Source: Candidatus Wallbacteria bacterium
GTDB taxonomy: Bacteria; Muiribacteriota; UBA6191; JACPRK01
DNA length: 11,596 bases
Assembly: GCA_016199905.1 (NCBI GenBank)
Contig: JACQFU010000181.1
Span: forward strand, 1-11,596
Reading direction: 5' to 3'
Below the pieces are notes generated by a model, which worked only from the letters and a program-made list of their open reading frames with translations, was not told where the DNA came from and searched no databases. Positions 6,367 to 11,596 of the stretch are shown piece by piece. Numbering within the stretch: position 1 is the first letter of the stretch; the number at the start of each line of letters is the position of its first letter. Position numbers and translations under genes: made by a program.

Positions 6367-6400
6367 GACGCTGACGAACCCCTTATGGTTCGCCAGTGTT
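6367..6400. repeat. hairpin between the two toxin-antitoxin loci
   Basis: The core is CGAACC-CCTTAT-GGTTCG (6375-6392), a perfect 6-bp inverted repeat. It extends outwards (CTG...CAG, then G-U and Watson-Crick pairs) to a 14-bp stem with one mismatch and a 6-nt loop. A short T-run (6405-6408) lies downstream on the plus strand. It could be a terminator-like insulator between divergent operons, a protein site, or the footprint of a small repeat element; the sequence does not decide. Confidence 0.45.
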
Positions 6401-6427
6401 GCTGTTTTGTGTGCGTGATGGTATACA
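6399..6427 (+). promoter_or_regulatory. putative promoter of the mazE/mazF operon
   Basis: TTGCTG (6399-6404) and TATACA (6422-6427) are 17 nt apart, with 3 of 6 and 4 of 6 consensus matches. The predicted start near 6434 leaves a leader of about 24 nt carrying GGAGGAG (6444-6450) 7 nt before ATG 6458. The -10 lies inside the inverted repeat described at 6421. Confidence 0.45.
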
Positions 6428-6439
6428 TAATCTGCATAC
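6421..6439. promoter_or_regulatory. probable autoregulatory operator of mazE
   Basis: GTATACA-TAATC-TGCATAC is a 7-bp inverted repeat with one mismatch and a 5-nt spacer, overlapping the -10 and the predicted transcription start. Ribbon-helix-helix antitoxins typically bind such short palindromes as dimers and repress their own operon, so this is the natural site for the MazE-like protein encoded 19 nt downstream. Confidence 0.5.
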
Positions 6440-6457
6440 AAATGGAGGAGACCCCCC

Positions 6458-6706
6458 ATGGGAAGCGGTACTATTCGAATCACTCCGTCGTCCCACAAAT
6501 TGTTGAAGGATCTGGCCACGCGAACTGGCGAGCCGATGCAGTCGCTCCTGGATCGAGCAGTCGACACGTACGCCCGCCAGCGTTTCTTGGACGAGGCTAA
6601 CGAGGCCTACGCCACGCTGCGCGGGGATAGCGCGGCCTGGAAGCAGGAGTTGCGAGAACGCGAGGAGTGGGATGGAACGTCGATGGACGGGCTCGAGGAC
6701 GACTGA
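6458..6706 (+). CDS. mazE: ribbon-helix-helix (MazE-type) antitoxin
   Basis: 82 residues. ATG at 6458 has a strong GGAGGAG ribosome site. Residues 4-10 (GTIRITP) form the beta strand that would contact DNA. Residues about 11-40 (SSHKLLKDLATRTGEPMQSL, LDRAVDTYAR) form the two helices of an RHH/MetJ-Arc fold. The C-terminal half is rich in charged residues and ends acidic (DGLEDD), as is usual for the toxin-binding tail of such antitoxins. It would neutralise the MazF-like protein and repress the operon. Its TGA stop overlaps the toxin's ATG by one base (TGATG), implying translational coupling. Confidence 0.85.
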   Translation: MGSGTIRITPSSHKLLKDLATRTGEPMQSLLDRAVDTYARQRFLDEANEAYATLRGDSAAWKQELREREEWDGTSMDGLEDD

Positions 6707-7050
6707 TGCAAAGGCAGCCCGCGAGAGGAGAAATCTGGTTCGTGGAGTTCGACCCTGTCAGGGGTCGCGAGCAGGCCGGCAAACGTCCCTGCCTGGTGTT
6801 CTCTGTGGACAAGTTCAACTCGGGTCCTGCCGAGCTGGTCGTCGTTCTTCCTGTCACGACCAGAGACAAGCGGATTCCGTTTCACGTGCGAGTTGAGCCA
6901 CCGGAGGCGGGACTGAAGCAACCGAGCTTCGTGAAGTGCGAGGACATTCGCTCCATTTCCAAGCTGCGGCTGGACCGGTGCTGGGGAGCCGTATCCGCGG
7001 TGACGATGCAGGCAGTCGAATATCGGCTGCGGATCCTGTTGGGGCTCTGA
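6706..7050 (+). CDS. mazF: MazF/PemK-type endoribonuclease toxin
   Basis: 114 residues, the usual family length. RGEIWFVEFDP (residues 7-17) is the first strand, GREQAGKRPCLVFS (20-33) is the conserved loop with the catalytic arginine (R27), and VVVLPVTTRDK (45-55) contains the conserved Thr. VKCEDIRSISKLRLD is the usual 'vlcdqirtidk.Rl' block. MazF toxins cut mRNA at short sequences when the labile antitoxin is lost. All core elements are present, so it looks intact and active, unlike the neighbouring VapC. It starts at the overlapping TGATG, so it is translated after the antitoxin. The longer in-frame start at 6667 lies inside the antitoxin gene and is rejected. Confidence 0.93.
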   Translation: MQRQPARGEIWFVEFDPVRGREQAGKRPCLVFSVDKFNSGPAELVVVLPVTTRDKRIPFHVRVEPPEAGLKQPSFVKCEDIRSISKLRLDRCWGAVSAVTMQAVEYRLRILLGL

Positions 7051-7060
7051 AGGCGGTAGG

Positions 7061-7103
7061 CTTGCGCCCCGCTTCTGGCGCGGCAACGCACCCTCGGCGC
7101 AAG
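7061..7103. repeat. 8-bp inverted repeat downstream of mazF
   Basis: CTTGCGCC (7061-7068) and GGCGCAAG (7096-7103) are perfect inverted copies 27 nt apart, with a smaller GC-rich hairpin inside. It may form a stem-loop at the end of the mazEF transcript. There is no T-run, so intrinsic termination is not supported. Confidence 0.35.
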
Positions 7104-7120
7104 GCCCCGCGCCACGGAGC

Positions 7121-7135
7121 TAGGATGAGAACATG
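7121..7135 (+). promoter_or_regulatory. leaderless-type -10 element before the DUF1801 gene
   Basis: TAGGAT (7121-7126) lies exactly 6 nt before ATG 7133, the same spacing as before the Rid-family gene. AGGAT could be read as a poor ribosome site, but the hexamer position better fits a -10 with transcription starting at the ATG. Confidence 0.5.
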
Positions 7136-7552
7136 AAGAAATCAGGCGCGAGCCAGGACCAGCCGGCATCGGAGCACATTTCGAAAAAGATCGCCAAGCT
7201 CGGGGACTGGCGCGGGGAAACGCTCGGCAGAATGCGCAAGCTCATCCAGGAAGCAGACCCGGACGTCGTCGAGGAGTGGAAGTGGATGGGCACGCCGGTT
7301 TGGTCGCACGACGGCATTCTCTGCACCAGCGAATCCTACAAGAAGGTCGTGAAGCTCACGTTCGCCAAGGGGGCGTCTTTGAAGGATCCGGCCTGTCTCT
7401 TCAACTCGAGTCTCGACGGAAACACGCGCCGCGCGATCGACATCCACGAAGGAGAAGACGTGGACGAGTCCGCTTTCAAGGCGCTCCTTCGCCAGGCGGT
7501 CGCCCTCAACAGTTCTGGCATGTCGAAGCCTTCGAAGAAAGCAAAGTCCTGA
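7133..7552 (+). CDS. DUF1801 domain protein (YdhG-like)
   Basis: 139 residues. The family pattern is clear: ISKKIAKLGDWRGETLGRMR (residues 16-35), then ADPDVVEEWKWMGTPVWSHD (41-60), GILCTSESYKKVVKLTFAKG (61-80), LFNSSLDGNTRRAIDIHEGE (88-107) and a helical ESAFKALLRQAVALN end. A lysine-rich tail (SKPSKKAKS) closes it. DUF1801 proteins are small cytoplasmic proteins with an alpha/beta fold related to frataxin; their biochemical role is not established. The gene is intact and monocistronic by layout, with a probable leaderless start. A 154-nt gap follows before the DUF1697 gene; I see no terminator there. Confidence 0.92.
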   Translation: MKKSGASQDQPASEHISKKIAKLGDWRGETLGRMRKLIQEADPDVVEEWKWMGTPVWSHDGILCTSESYKKVVKLTFAKGASLKDPACLFNSSLDGNTRRAIDIHEGEDVDESAFKALLRQAVALNSSGMSKPSKKAKS

Positions 7553-7700
7553 GGGATTCCGCCCCTGAACAGGTCCGGCATCGGCGTGGCGGAGGTGTCG
7601 AGAGTCTTCGGACAAGTTACTTCGAGGCTCTCATCGCCGGCGAGTCGCTACCTGCGTCTCCGCGTGCATGATTCCCTTTTCACCGGACTTCAGAAGGCGG

Positions 7701-7715
7701 TAGACTTTGGCCATT
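7701..7715 (+). promoter_or_regulatory. leaderless-type -10 element before the DUF1697 gene
   Basis: TAGACT (7701-7706) is followed by 6 nt and then ATT at 7713, where the layout shared with the Rid and DUF1801 genes would place the start codon. ATT is in frame with the DUF1697 protein. TTTTCA at 7677-7682 is a poor -35 candidate (18 nt spacing). Confidence 0.4.
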
Positions 7716-8273
7716 GAACCCGCGCGCGAAAAAGAATCACGGCCGGACGGTTCACGCGGAATTAACGTCGGCGGTAAGAACAAGCTGCCGATGAAAGATC
7801 TGACCGCTCTCTTCTTCGCAGCGGGATGCGCCGACGTTCGCAGCCACATCCAAAGCGGTAATGTCATCTTCGGCGCAAGCGACACACTCGCCCCGAAAGT
7901 TCCAGGTCTCATCTCCGCGAGCATTCTCGAGCGATTCGGTCTCACAGTGCCCGTGGTGACCCGCTCTGCCGCGGAGATGAAGCAGGTTGTTCGAGGTGTA
8001 CCCTTTCGCGAGGCCGGCGGGGACGAGGCAACCTGGCATGTCGCCTTCCTCGCGGCCGTGCCCGAGCCAGCCCGAGTGGCCTCCCTCGATCCGGATCGCT
8101 CGCCACCGGACCGCTTCGAGGTCCGAGGCCGCGAGATCTATCTACGCTGTCCCAACGGGCTAGCGCGCACCAAGCTGACGAATGCCTACTTCGACTCCAG
8201 GCTCCGCACGACCAGTACGGTGCGCAACTGGAGAACCGTGCTGGCCGTGCTCGAGATGATGCAGTCTCTCTGA
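7707..8273 (+). CDS. DUF1697 family protein with an abnormal N-terminus
   Basis: Up to 188 residues. From residue 17 it matches DUF1697 well: SRGINVGGKNKLPMKDLTAL, FAAGCADVRSHIQSGNVIFG, TRSAAEMKQVVRG, EVRGREIYLRCPNGLARTKL (YEC-like second half) and RTTSTVRNWRTVLAVLEMM. The usual first strand, M..YvalLRGINVGG, is missing and replaced by a charged stretch (EPAREKESRPDGS). The start is uncertain. TTG at 7707 has AAGG 9 nt upstream, whereas the shared -10 layout points to ATT at 7713, perhaps a mutated ATG. The gene may have a damaged 5' end yet keep a full-length C-terminal part. DUF1697 proteins have no established reaction. It is convergent with the gene at 8844. Confidence 0.8.
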   Translation: MAIEPAREKESRPDGSRGINVGGKNKLPMKDLTALFFAAGCADVRSHIQSGNVIFGASDTLAPKVPGLISASILERFGLTVPVVTRSAAEMKQVVRGVPFREAGGDEATWHVAFLAAVPEPARVASLDPDRSPPDRFEVRGREIYLRCPNGLARTKLTNAYFDSRLRTTSTVRNWRTVLAVLEMMQSL

Positions 8274-8328
8274 CTGCTTGCGCCTACAGTGGCTTCAGGG
8301 GGCGGTGCCGCGCCGAGCTGGCGACCCG

Positions 8329-8844
8329 TTACCGACCAGCCTCCGGCTCCTTCAGCTCCAGCTTGACCTGAACCGGGTAGTTGTAGCGATCGCCCTCTCC
8401 GTCGTAGGAATGGTACTCGTACTCGAGAGAGGCTTCCTGGGGGCGCCGGTCCGACAGGTGGAAGAGGCCGTAGGTTCGCTTCATCCACTCCCCGGTGACG
8501 TCCCCGGCAGCCGCGACCTGGGTGGCGAACTGCAGGAAGATGTTGTTCTCGCGGTCACAGTAAAAGGACGCGGTATCGCCTCGCCGAGCACAGTCCGGAA
8601 GCACGCGAGCACGATAACTCACCTGCCCCGCTCGCAGGTCCAGATACTTATGCTCGCCTATCGACGGGGCCTTCAGCACCGCGAAGACCTTGTCAGCCTC
8701 CGCGATGAACTGGATGGTTCCATGTGCGACGCCGTCCTTGGTGATCTCGATTCTCTTACCGATCAGCGAGTCGAGATCGGAGGCCGACGACCAAGCGAAC
8801 GCAGTTACCAGGAGCATCGCCGGAACTATCGAGCGGTACGACAT
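8329..8844 (-). CDS. small exported protein of unknown function
   Basis: 171 residues. ATG at 8844 follows GGGAGG with 8 nt spacing. Residues 1-22 (MSYRSIVPAMLLVTAFAWSSAS) form a signal peptide with an AxS/SAS-type cleavage site. The mature part is predicted to be beta-rich (KRIEITKDGVAHGTIQFIAE, VFAVLKAP, KYLDLRAGQVSYRARVLPD) with two cysteines (85, 96) placed for a disulfide, and a C-terminal run of Tyr and acidic residues (SLEYEYHSYDGEGDRYNYPV). I do not recognise the family. It is probably periplasmic or cell-surface. It has its own strong promoter and is transcribed alone, convergent with DUF1697; 55 nt separate the two stops and hold no clear terminator. Confidence 0.75.
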   Translation of the reverse strand: MSYRSIVPAMLLVTAFAWSSASDLDSLIGKRIEITKDGVAHGTIQFIAEADKVFAVLKAPSIGEHKYLDLRAGQVSYRARVLPDCARRGDTASFYCDRENNIFLQFATQVAAAGDVTGEWMKRTYGLFHLSDRRPQEASLEYEYHSYDGEGDRYNYPVQVKLELKEPEAGR

Positions 8845-8904
8845 TTGAAGGGCCTCCCTTGCGGCCGGTGCGATCACTTGCGAACGTGAGCGTGACACGA
8901 AAGC

Positions 8905-8934
8905 AGTGTAAAGTGCCTGCCTCCACGCTGTCAA
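8905..8934 (-). promoter_or_regulatory. sigma-70-type promoter of the small exported protein
   Basis: On the minus strand a perfect TTGACA (8934-8929) and TACACT (8910-8905, 4 of 6) are separated by 18 nt. Transcription would begin near 8898, giving a leader of about 54 nt before ATG 8844. This is the best canonical promoter in the window. Confidence 0.6.
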
Positions 8935-8949
8935 CCCGAGCGGAAGCGA

Positions 8950-9121
8950 GCGCATTGGTCGACCGGAAGAGCTGTCCCTGCGTCGTGGCGACGAAGAGCT
9001 GATTGCCGTCCGACGGCGACGCCGCGAGGGCTGAAATCCTCTCATCCGTTCGAGTTACCAGATCCCTGCCTCCATTCATGTCGCGCCACAACTCGCCCTT
9101 GTCGTCCGTCCGCCAGAGGCG
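8950..9121 (-). pseudogene. fragment of a BNR/WD40-like beta-propeller protein
   Basis: About 57 codons encode RLWRTDDKGELWRDMNGGRD, then LVTRTDERISALAASPSDGN and QLFVATTQGQLFRSTN. This is the repeat pattern of BNR/sialidase-like or Ycf48-like propellers ('lwrT.DgG.tW...', 'i.alavsPsd...lyvgT..G.lfrStn'), about one and a half blades. There is no start codon in family context. The sequence after FRSTN is unrelated and merges into the promoter of the gene at 8844. At the upstream end it meets the batD remnant on the other strand. It is a remnant cut at both ends, not a functional gene. Confidence 0.6.
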
Positions 9122-10238
9122 CCGGCCGCGCGGCTCGCCTTTCGGCGACGATCCGTTCGAGGACCCGTTCTTCGACAGGTTCTTCGGCCGCAACTTCCAG
9201 GTGCGCCATGAGGCGCTGCACGCCCCGGCCATCCAGGTGCGCGTGCCGCCGCTGCCCGCGGAGGGCAGGCCGCCGGGCTTCTCGGGCACCATCGCCGACG
9301 GCCTCTCGATCTCCTCGGGCCTCGACCGCAAGACCGCCCACGGGTCCGTCAAGGAGCCGATCCGCGAGACCGACGCGCTCAGCTTCCGCGTCGTGCTCTC
9401 CGGCCGCGGCGACATCCGCAACATCCCCAAGCCCGACCTGAAGCTCGGCGATTCTTTCAAGGAGTACGAATCGAAGGCGACGCCGGAGATCAAGATCGAC
9501 GAGAAGGGGATGTTCGGCCGCAAGACCTTCGAATTCGTGCTCGTGCCGCGGCGCTCGGGCGCGCTGGAGATCGCGCCCGTGGAGGTGTCGTACTTCGACT
9601 CCGCCACGCGCAAGTACCGCACGCTGCGCACCGAGCCGATCCGCATCGACGTGACGCCCGGCGAGAAGGAAGAGCGCCTCACCTCGGGCTCGGTCTCGCG
9701 CCAGCAGGACGTGAAGATGCTGGGCGCGGATATCCGGTACATCTCCGAGGGCCCCGCGGCCCTGGAAGACCGCGGGCCCGAGCTGCAGCGACGGCGCTGG
9801 CTGCTGGCGCTCGACGCCGCGGCGGCCGTGGCTTTCCTGTTCGCGGTCTGGCGCGCGCGCCGGCTCAGGGCGCTGGCACGCGACCCGGCGATGGCGCGGC
9901 GGCTGGGCGCGGCCCGGACCGCCCGAGAGGCCCTCAACCTGGCGCGCCAGGAGCTGGAACAGGGCAAGACCGAGACCGTCCACGGACGGCTCGAGGAGGC
10001 GCTGCTGCACTTCCTGGCCGACAAGTTGGACGTGCCGGCCAACGCCATCGTCATCGAGAACGCCGACGAGTTCCTGGCCGTCCGCGGGCTCGATTCCAGC
10101 CGCGCCAGAGCAGTCCAGGAGCTGCTGGCGGCCTTCCAGGCGAGCCGCTATTCCGGCGGCCGGGCAGCGCCGGACAGGCTGGAGGCCGACCTAGGCGCCA
10201 CGGAGCGGATCGTGGCCGACCTGGAGGCCGCGCTGTGA
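9078..10238 (+). CDS. batD: BatD-family (oxygen tolerance) protein, lacking its N-terminal part
   Basis: From ATG 9078 the frame gives 386 residues; a TTG at 9003 in the same frame is an unlikely start. Family-like sequence begins at about residue 21 (SPFGDDPFEDPFFDRFFG), the linker found in the middle of BatD proteins. It continues with beta-sandwich domains (PPGFSGTIADGLSISSGLDR; FRVVLSGRGDIRNIPKPDLK; VPRRSGALEIAPVEVSYFD), one membrane helix at about 241-259 (WLLALDAAAAVAFLFAVW) and a helical cytoplasmic end. Full BatD proteins carry an additional N-terminal beta domain and a signal peptide, both absent. The first 20 codons are antisense to the BNR fragment. The protein therefore lacks export information and is probably non-functional, unless the junction near 9121-9135 is an assembly error. 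Bat proteins form a membrane complex with von Willebrand-domain partners (BatA, BatB), neither of which is seen here. Confidence 0.82.
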   Translation: MSRHNSPLSSVRQRRRPRGSPFGDDPFEDPFFDRFFGRNFQVRHEALHAPAIQVRVPPLPAEGRPPGFSGTIADGLSISSGLDRKTAHGSVKEPIRETDALSFRVVLSGRGDIRNIPKPDLKLGDSFKEYESKATPEIKIDEKGMFGRKTFEFVLVPRRSGALEIAPVEVSYFDSATRKYRTLRTEPIRIDVTPGEKEERLTSGSVSRQQDVKMLGADIRYISEGPAALEDRGPELQRRRWLLALDAAAAVAFLFAVWRARRLRALARDPAMARRLGAARTAREALNLARQELEQGKTETVHGRLEEALLHFLADKLDVPANAIVIENADEFLAVRGLDSSRARAVQELLAAFQASRYSGGRAAPDRLEADLGATERIVADLEAAL

Positions 10239-11029
10239 GAGCCCCGTGGCTGGTGGCCGCGCTCGCCGCCGCGATCCTCGCGGCCCCTCAGGCGTCGGCG
10301 CAGGACGCCGAGACCTTCGCCAAGGCCAACCAGGCGTATCGGTCGGGTGACTTCCGAGCGGCCCTGGAGGGCTACCGCAAGCTCGCCGCCCGCGTCGCCA
10401 ACCCGGCGCTCGACTTGAACCTCGGTAACGCCGCGTTCAAGTCGGGAGAGATCGGATGGGCCATCGTTTACTTCGAGCGAGGCCTGCGGCTGGAGCCGCG
10501 TCACGAAGATCTCGCGGCCAACCTGACGTTCGTCCGCGAGCGCATCGTGGACCGGACCGGCGACGAGGGCACGGGCGCCGCCGCCGCGCTCGAGAGAGTC
10601 TACCGGTGGCTGAGCCTTCGCGAGTTGCTCGTGCTCGCCTCGATCTTCTGGACCCTCACGCTGGGCACCGGCGCCGCGATGTTCTGGATGGAAGTGCCGA
10701 TCTCGTGGGCCGTGACGGCGATCTTCAACCTGATGGAGCTGCCGCGGTCCGGCAAGATCGCGGCGCTGTTCGCCCCGTGCCTGGCGGGCCTGATCTTCTT
10801 CGGCGGATGGGCCGCCACGCGGCTGCACGACGAGTCGGTGCCGCGCGCCATCGTGCTCGAAAAGGAGGTCAAGGCCGCCAGCGGACCGGGCGCCGATCAG
10901 ACAATCGTCTTCGCGGTGCACGAGGGAACGAAGGTGACGGTGCTGCGCCGCTCGGACCGCTGGGCGCAGGTGAGCTTGCCGAACGGCTACAGCGGCTGGG
11001 TCCCCGAGGGCTCCATCGAGGAGATCTGA
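10235..11029 (+). CDS. batE: BatE-like TPR and SH3-domain membrane protein
   Basis: 264 residues. The GTG start at 10235 overlaps the batD stop by 4 nt (GTGA), so the two are translationally coupled. Residues 1-22 form a signal peptide (ending ASAQD). Residues about 25-100 hold two TPR motifs (ANQAYRSGDFRAALEGYRKL; LNLGNAAFKSGEIGWAIVYF, then ERGLRLEPRH). Two membrane helices follow at about 131-153 and 175-196. Residues about 205-262 form a bacterial SH3 domain (GTKVTVLRRSDRWAQVSLPN, GYSGWVP). This order is typical of BatE proteins, thought to act with BatA-D in the cell envelope during stress or aerotolerance. The gene is intact. Confidence 0.85.
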   Translation: MRAPWLVAALAAAILAAPQASAQDAETFAKANQAYRSGDFRAALEGYRKLAARVANPALDLNLGNAAFKSGEIGWAIVYFERGLRLEPRHEDLAANLTFVRERIVDRTGDEGTGAAAALERVYRWLSLRELLVLASIFWTLTLGTGAAMFWMEVPISWAVTAIFNLMELPRSGKIAALFAPCLAGLIFFGGWAATRLHDESVPRAIVLEKEVKAASGPGADQTIVFAVHEGTKVTVLRRSDRWAQVSLPNGYSGWVPEGSIEEI

Positions 11030-11120
11030 CGGGTGGCCGTGACTTTCCAAACGCCACGCAACCTATTGTTGCCCGGATGGTAGTACGGTTGCCGGAGGAT
11101 CGCACTGCTTTCACGAAATT

Positions 11121-11596
11121 ATGATCGCACAGGCTGCCACTGTTCTTCCCAGGCTGCTGGTCGTCGAGGATTCGCCGGCCGCCGCCGGCGAGCTGTGCCG
11201 GCTCTTCGAGCAGCACCAGTTCGACGTGACTCACGCGCAGAGCGGCGAAGAGGCGCTCTCCCGGCTGAGAGAGAGTCTCCCCGATGCCCTGGCGATCGAC
11301 TCGCGGCTGCCTGATACCAGCGGCGACGAGCTCTGCGCGACGATCCGGCGCTTCCAGGACTGGGCGCACCTGCCCATATTGCTGGTGTTGAGCGCCGATG
11401 ATCCCGACACCCGTGTCAAGGGATTGACCTCCGGGGCCGACGACTGCATCGGTCGAACCGACAACTCCAGCGAACTGCTGGCGCGCCTGCGTCGGCTGCT
11501 GGCAAGGGCCGAGATCCACGAGCTGCTCACCGAGCAGGAGAAGCTCGTAACGCTCCGGCGAGCGGCCACCACGATGGCGCACTGCATCAACAATCC
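11121..11596 (+). CDS. receiver domain followed by histidine-kinase-like region (partial, runs off right edge)
   Basis: 158 codons are visible from ATG 11121. Residues 12-127 are a response-regulator receiver: LLVVEDS with acidic pair E16/D17, phosphoacceptor D60 in ALAIDSRLPDTSG, and S91 in LLVLSADD. GLTSGADDCIGRTDNSSELL follows, where the near-invariant Lys is replaced by Arg (R112). Residues 130-147 form a charged helix typical of a signalling coiled coil. ATTMAHCINN (149-158) then resembles the H-box of a HisKA dimerisation domain, with H154 followed by Cys instead of the common Glu. It is probably a hybrid sensor or regulator in which phosphorylation of the N-terminal receiver controls a C-terminal kinase or ATPase domain beyond the window. 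There is no strong Shine-Dalgarno sequence. A 91-nt gap follows batE, so it may be separately transcribed. Confidence 0.82.
   Translation, partial: MIAQAATVLPRLLVVEDSPAAAGELCRLFEQHQFDVTHAQSGEEALSRLRESLPDALAIDSRLPDTSGDELCATIRRFQDWAHLPILLVLSADDPDTRVKGLTSGADDCIGRTDNSSELLARLRRLLARAEIHELLTEQEKLVTLRRAATTMAHCINN

Noticed and set aside
6281..6400. Integron attC-like site between the two toxin-antitoxin loci
   Set aside because: A GCTAACG-like end and an internal hairpin are present, but there is no matching GTTRRRY core. The gene orientations in the window are mixed, and no integrase is seen.
6241..6567. N-terminal extension of the AF2212-like antitoxin
   Set aside because: It would cross the mazE promoter, operator and start, has a Cys/His-rich non-coding look, and the internal ATG at 6240 has a good ribosome site.
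7049..7125. attC or intrinsic terminator after mazF
   Set aside because: The 8-bp inverted repeat lacks both attC core sites and a T-run.
8756..10054. Long minus-strand reading frame of 432 codons
   Set aside because: Over 9130-10054 it is antisense to batD and rich in Ser/Arg. Only the part at about 8950-9121 carries recognisable propeller motifs, and that is reported as a fragment.
10148..11050. Minus-strand frame of 300 codons opposite batE
   Set aside because: It is antisense to batE, which has clear TPR, membrane and SH3 features; the Arg/Gly/His-rich composition is typical of a GC-rich shadow frame.
1..11596. CRISPR arrays, tRNA or rRNA genes, insertion sequences
   Set aside because: No regularly spaced repeats, cloverleaf sequences, rRNA segments, transposase motifs or paired terminal repeats were seen on either strand.

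Overview
GC-rich bacterial DNA (roughly 60-65% GC by eye) with short gaps and genes on both strands. The gene set (VOC/PhnB-like, YciI-like, Rid, DUF1801, DUF1697, two toxin-antitoxin loci, BatD/BatE and a receiver-kinase protein) suits a free-living, soil- or sediment-type bacterium such as an acidobacterium or a related deep-branching lineage. No rRNA or other taxonomic marker is present, so this placement is a weak inference.

Layout. Positions 1-1362, minus strand: a partial exported protein running off the left edge, a short chimeric remnant that starts like a short-chain dehydrogenase, and a VOC (PhnB-like) gene frameshifted at an eight-base homopolymer. 1591-2562, minus: an exported protein joining a SecD P1-like segment to a DUF1579-like domain. 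2922-3911, plus: a HEXXH protein. 3984-5257, plus: a Rid-family protein, then an unrecognised helical protein. 5185-5763: a frameshifted YciI-like pseudogene and a doubtful coding remnant. 5764-6240, minus: an AF2212-like antitoxin followed by a VapC cut to 80 residues. 6399-7050, plus: an intact MazE/MazF-type operon with promoter and operator. 7133-8273, plus: DUF1801 and DUF1697 genes. 8329-8934, minus: a small exported protein with a clear sigma-70-type promoter. 8950-9121, minus: a BNR/WD40-like fragment that abuts, near 9121-9135, a 5'-truncated batD. 9078-11029, plus: batD remnant and batE, overlapping by 4 nt. 11121 to the right edge, plus: receiver domain followed by the start of a histidine-kinase-like domain.

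The main impression is of a patchwork. At least six loci are broken, chimeric or truncated (dehydrogenase remnant, VOC, YciI, VapC, BNR fragment, BatD), set among small housekeeping-like genes. The right-hand 2.4 kb looks like a conserved chromosomal operon whose upstream part (batA/batB and the 5' part of batD) has been replaced. No transposase, integrase or convincing attC site was seen, so the mechanism is unknown and contig misassembly at about 9.12 kb is a live alternative.

The most coherent new signal is regulatory. Two plus-strand genes (Rid, DUF1801) have a TAGNNT hexamer exactly 6 nt before the start codon and no Shine-Dalgarno sequence, which is the layout of a leaderless transcript. 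The DUF1697 gene has the same layout, but with ATT where the start codon should be. Other genes in the window have good Shine-Dalgarno sequences. I found no convincing previously undescribed multi-gene system.
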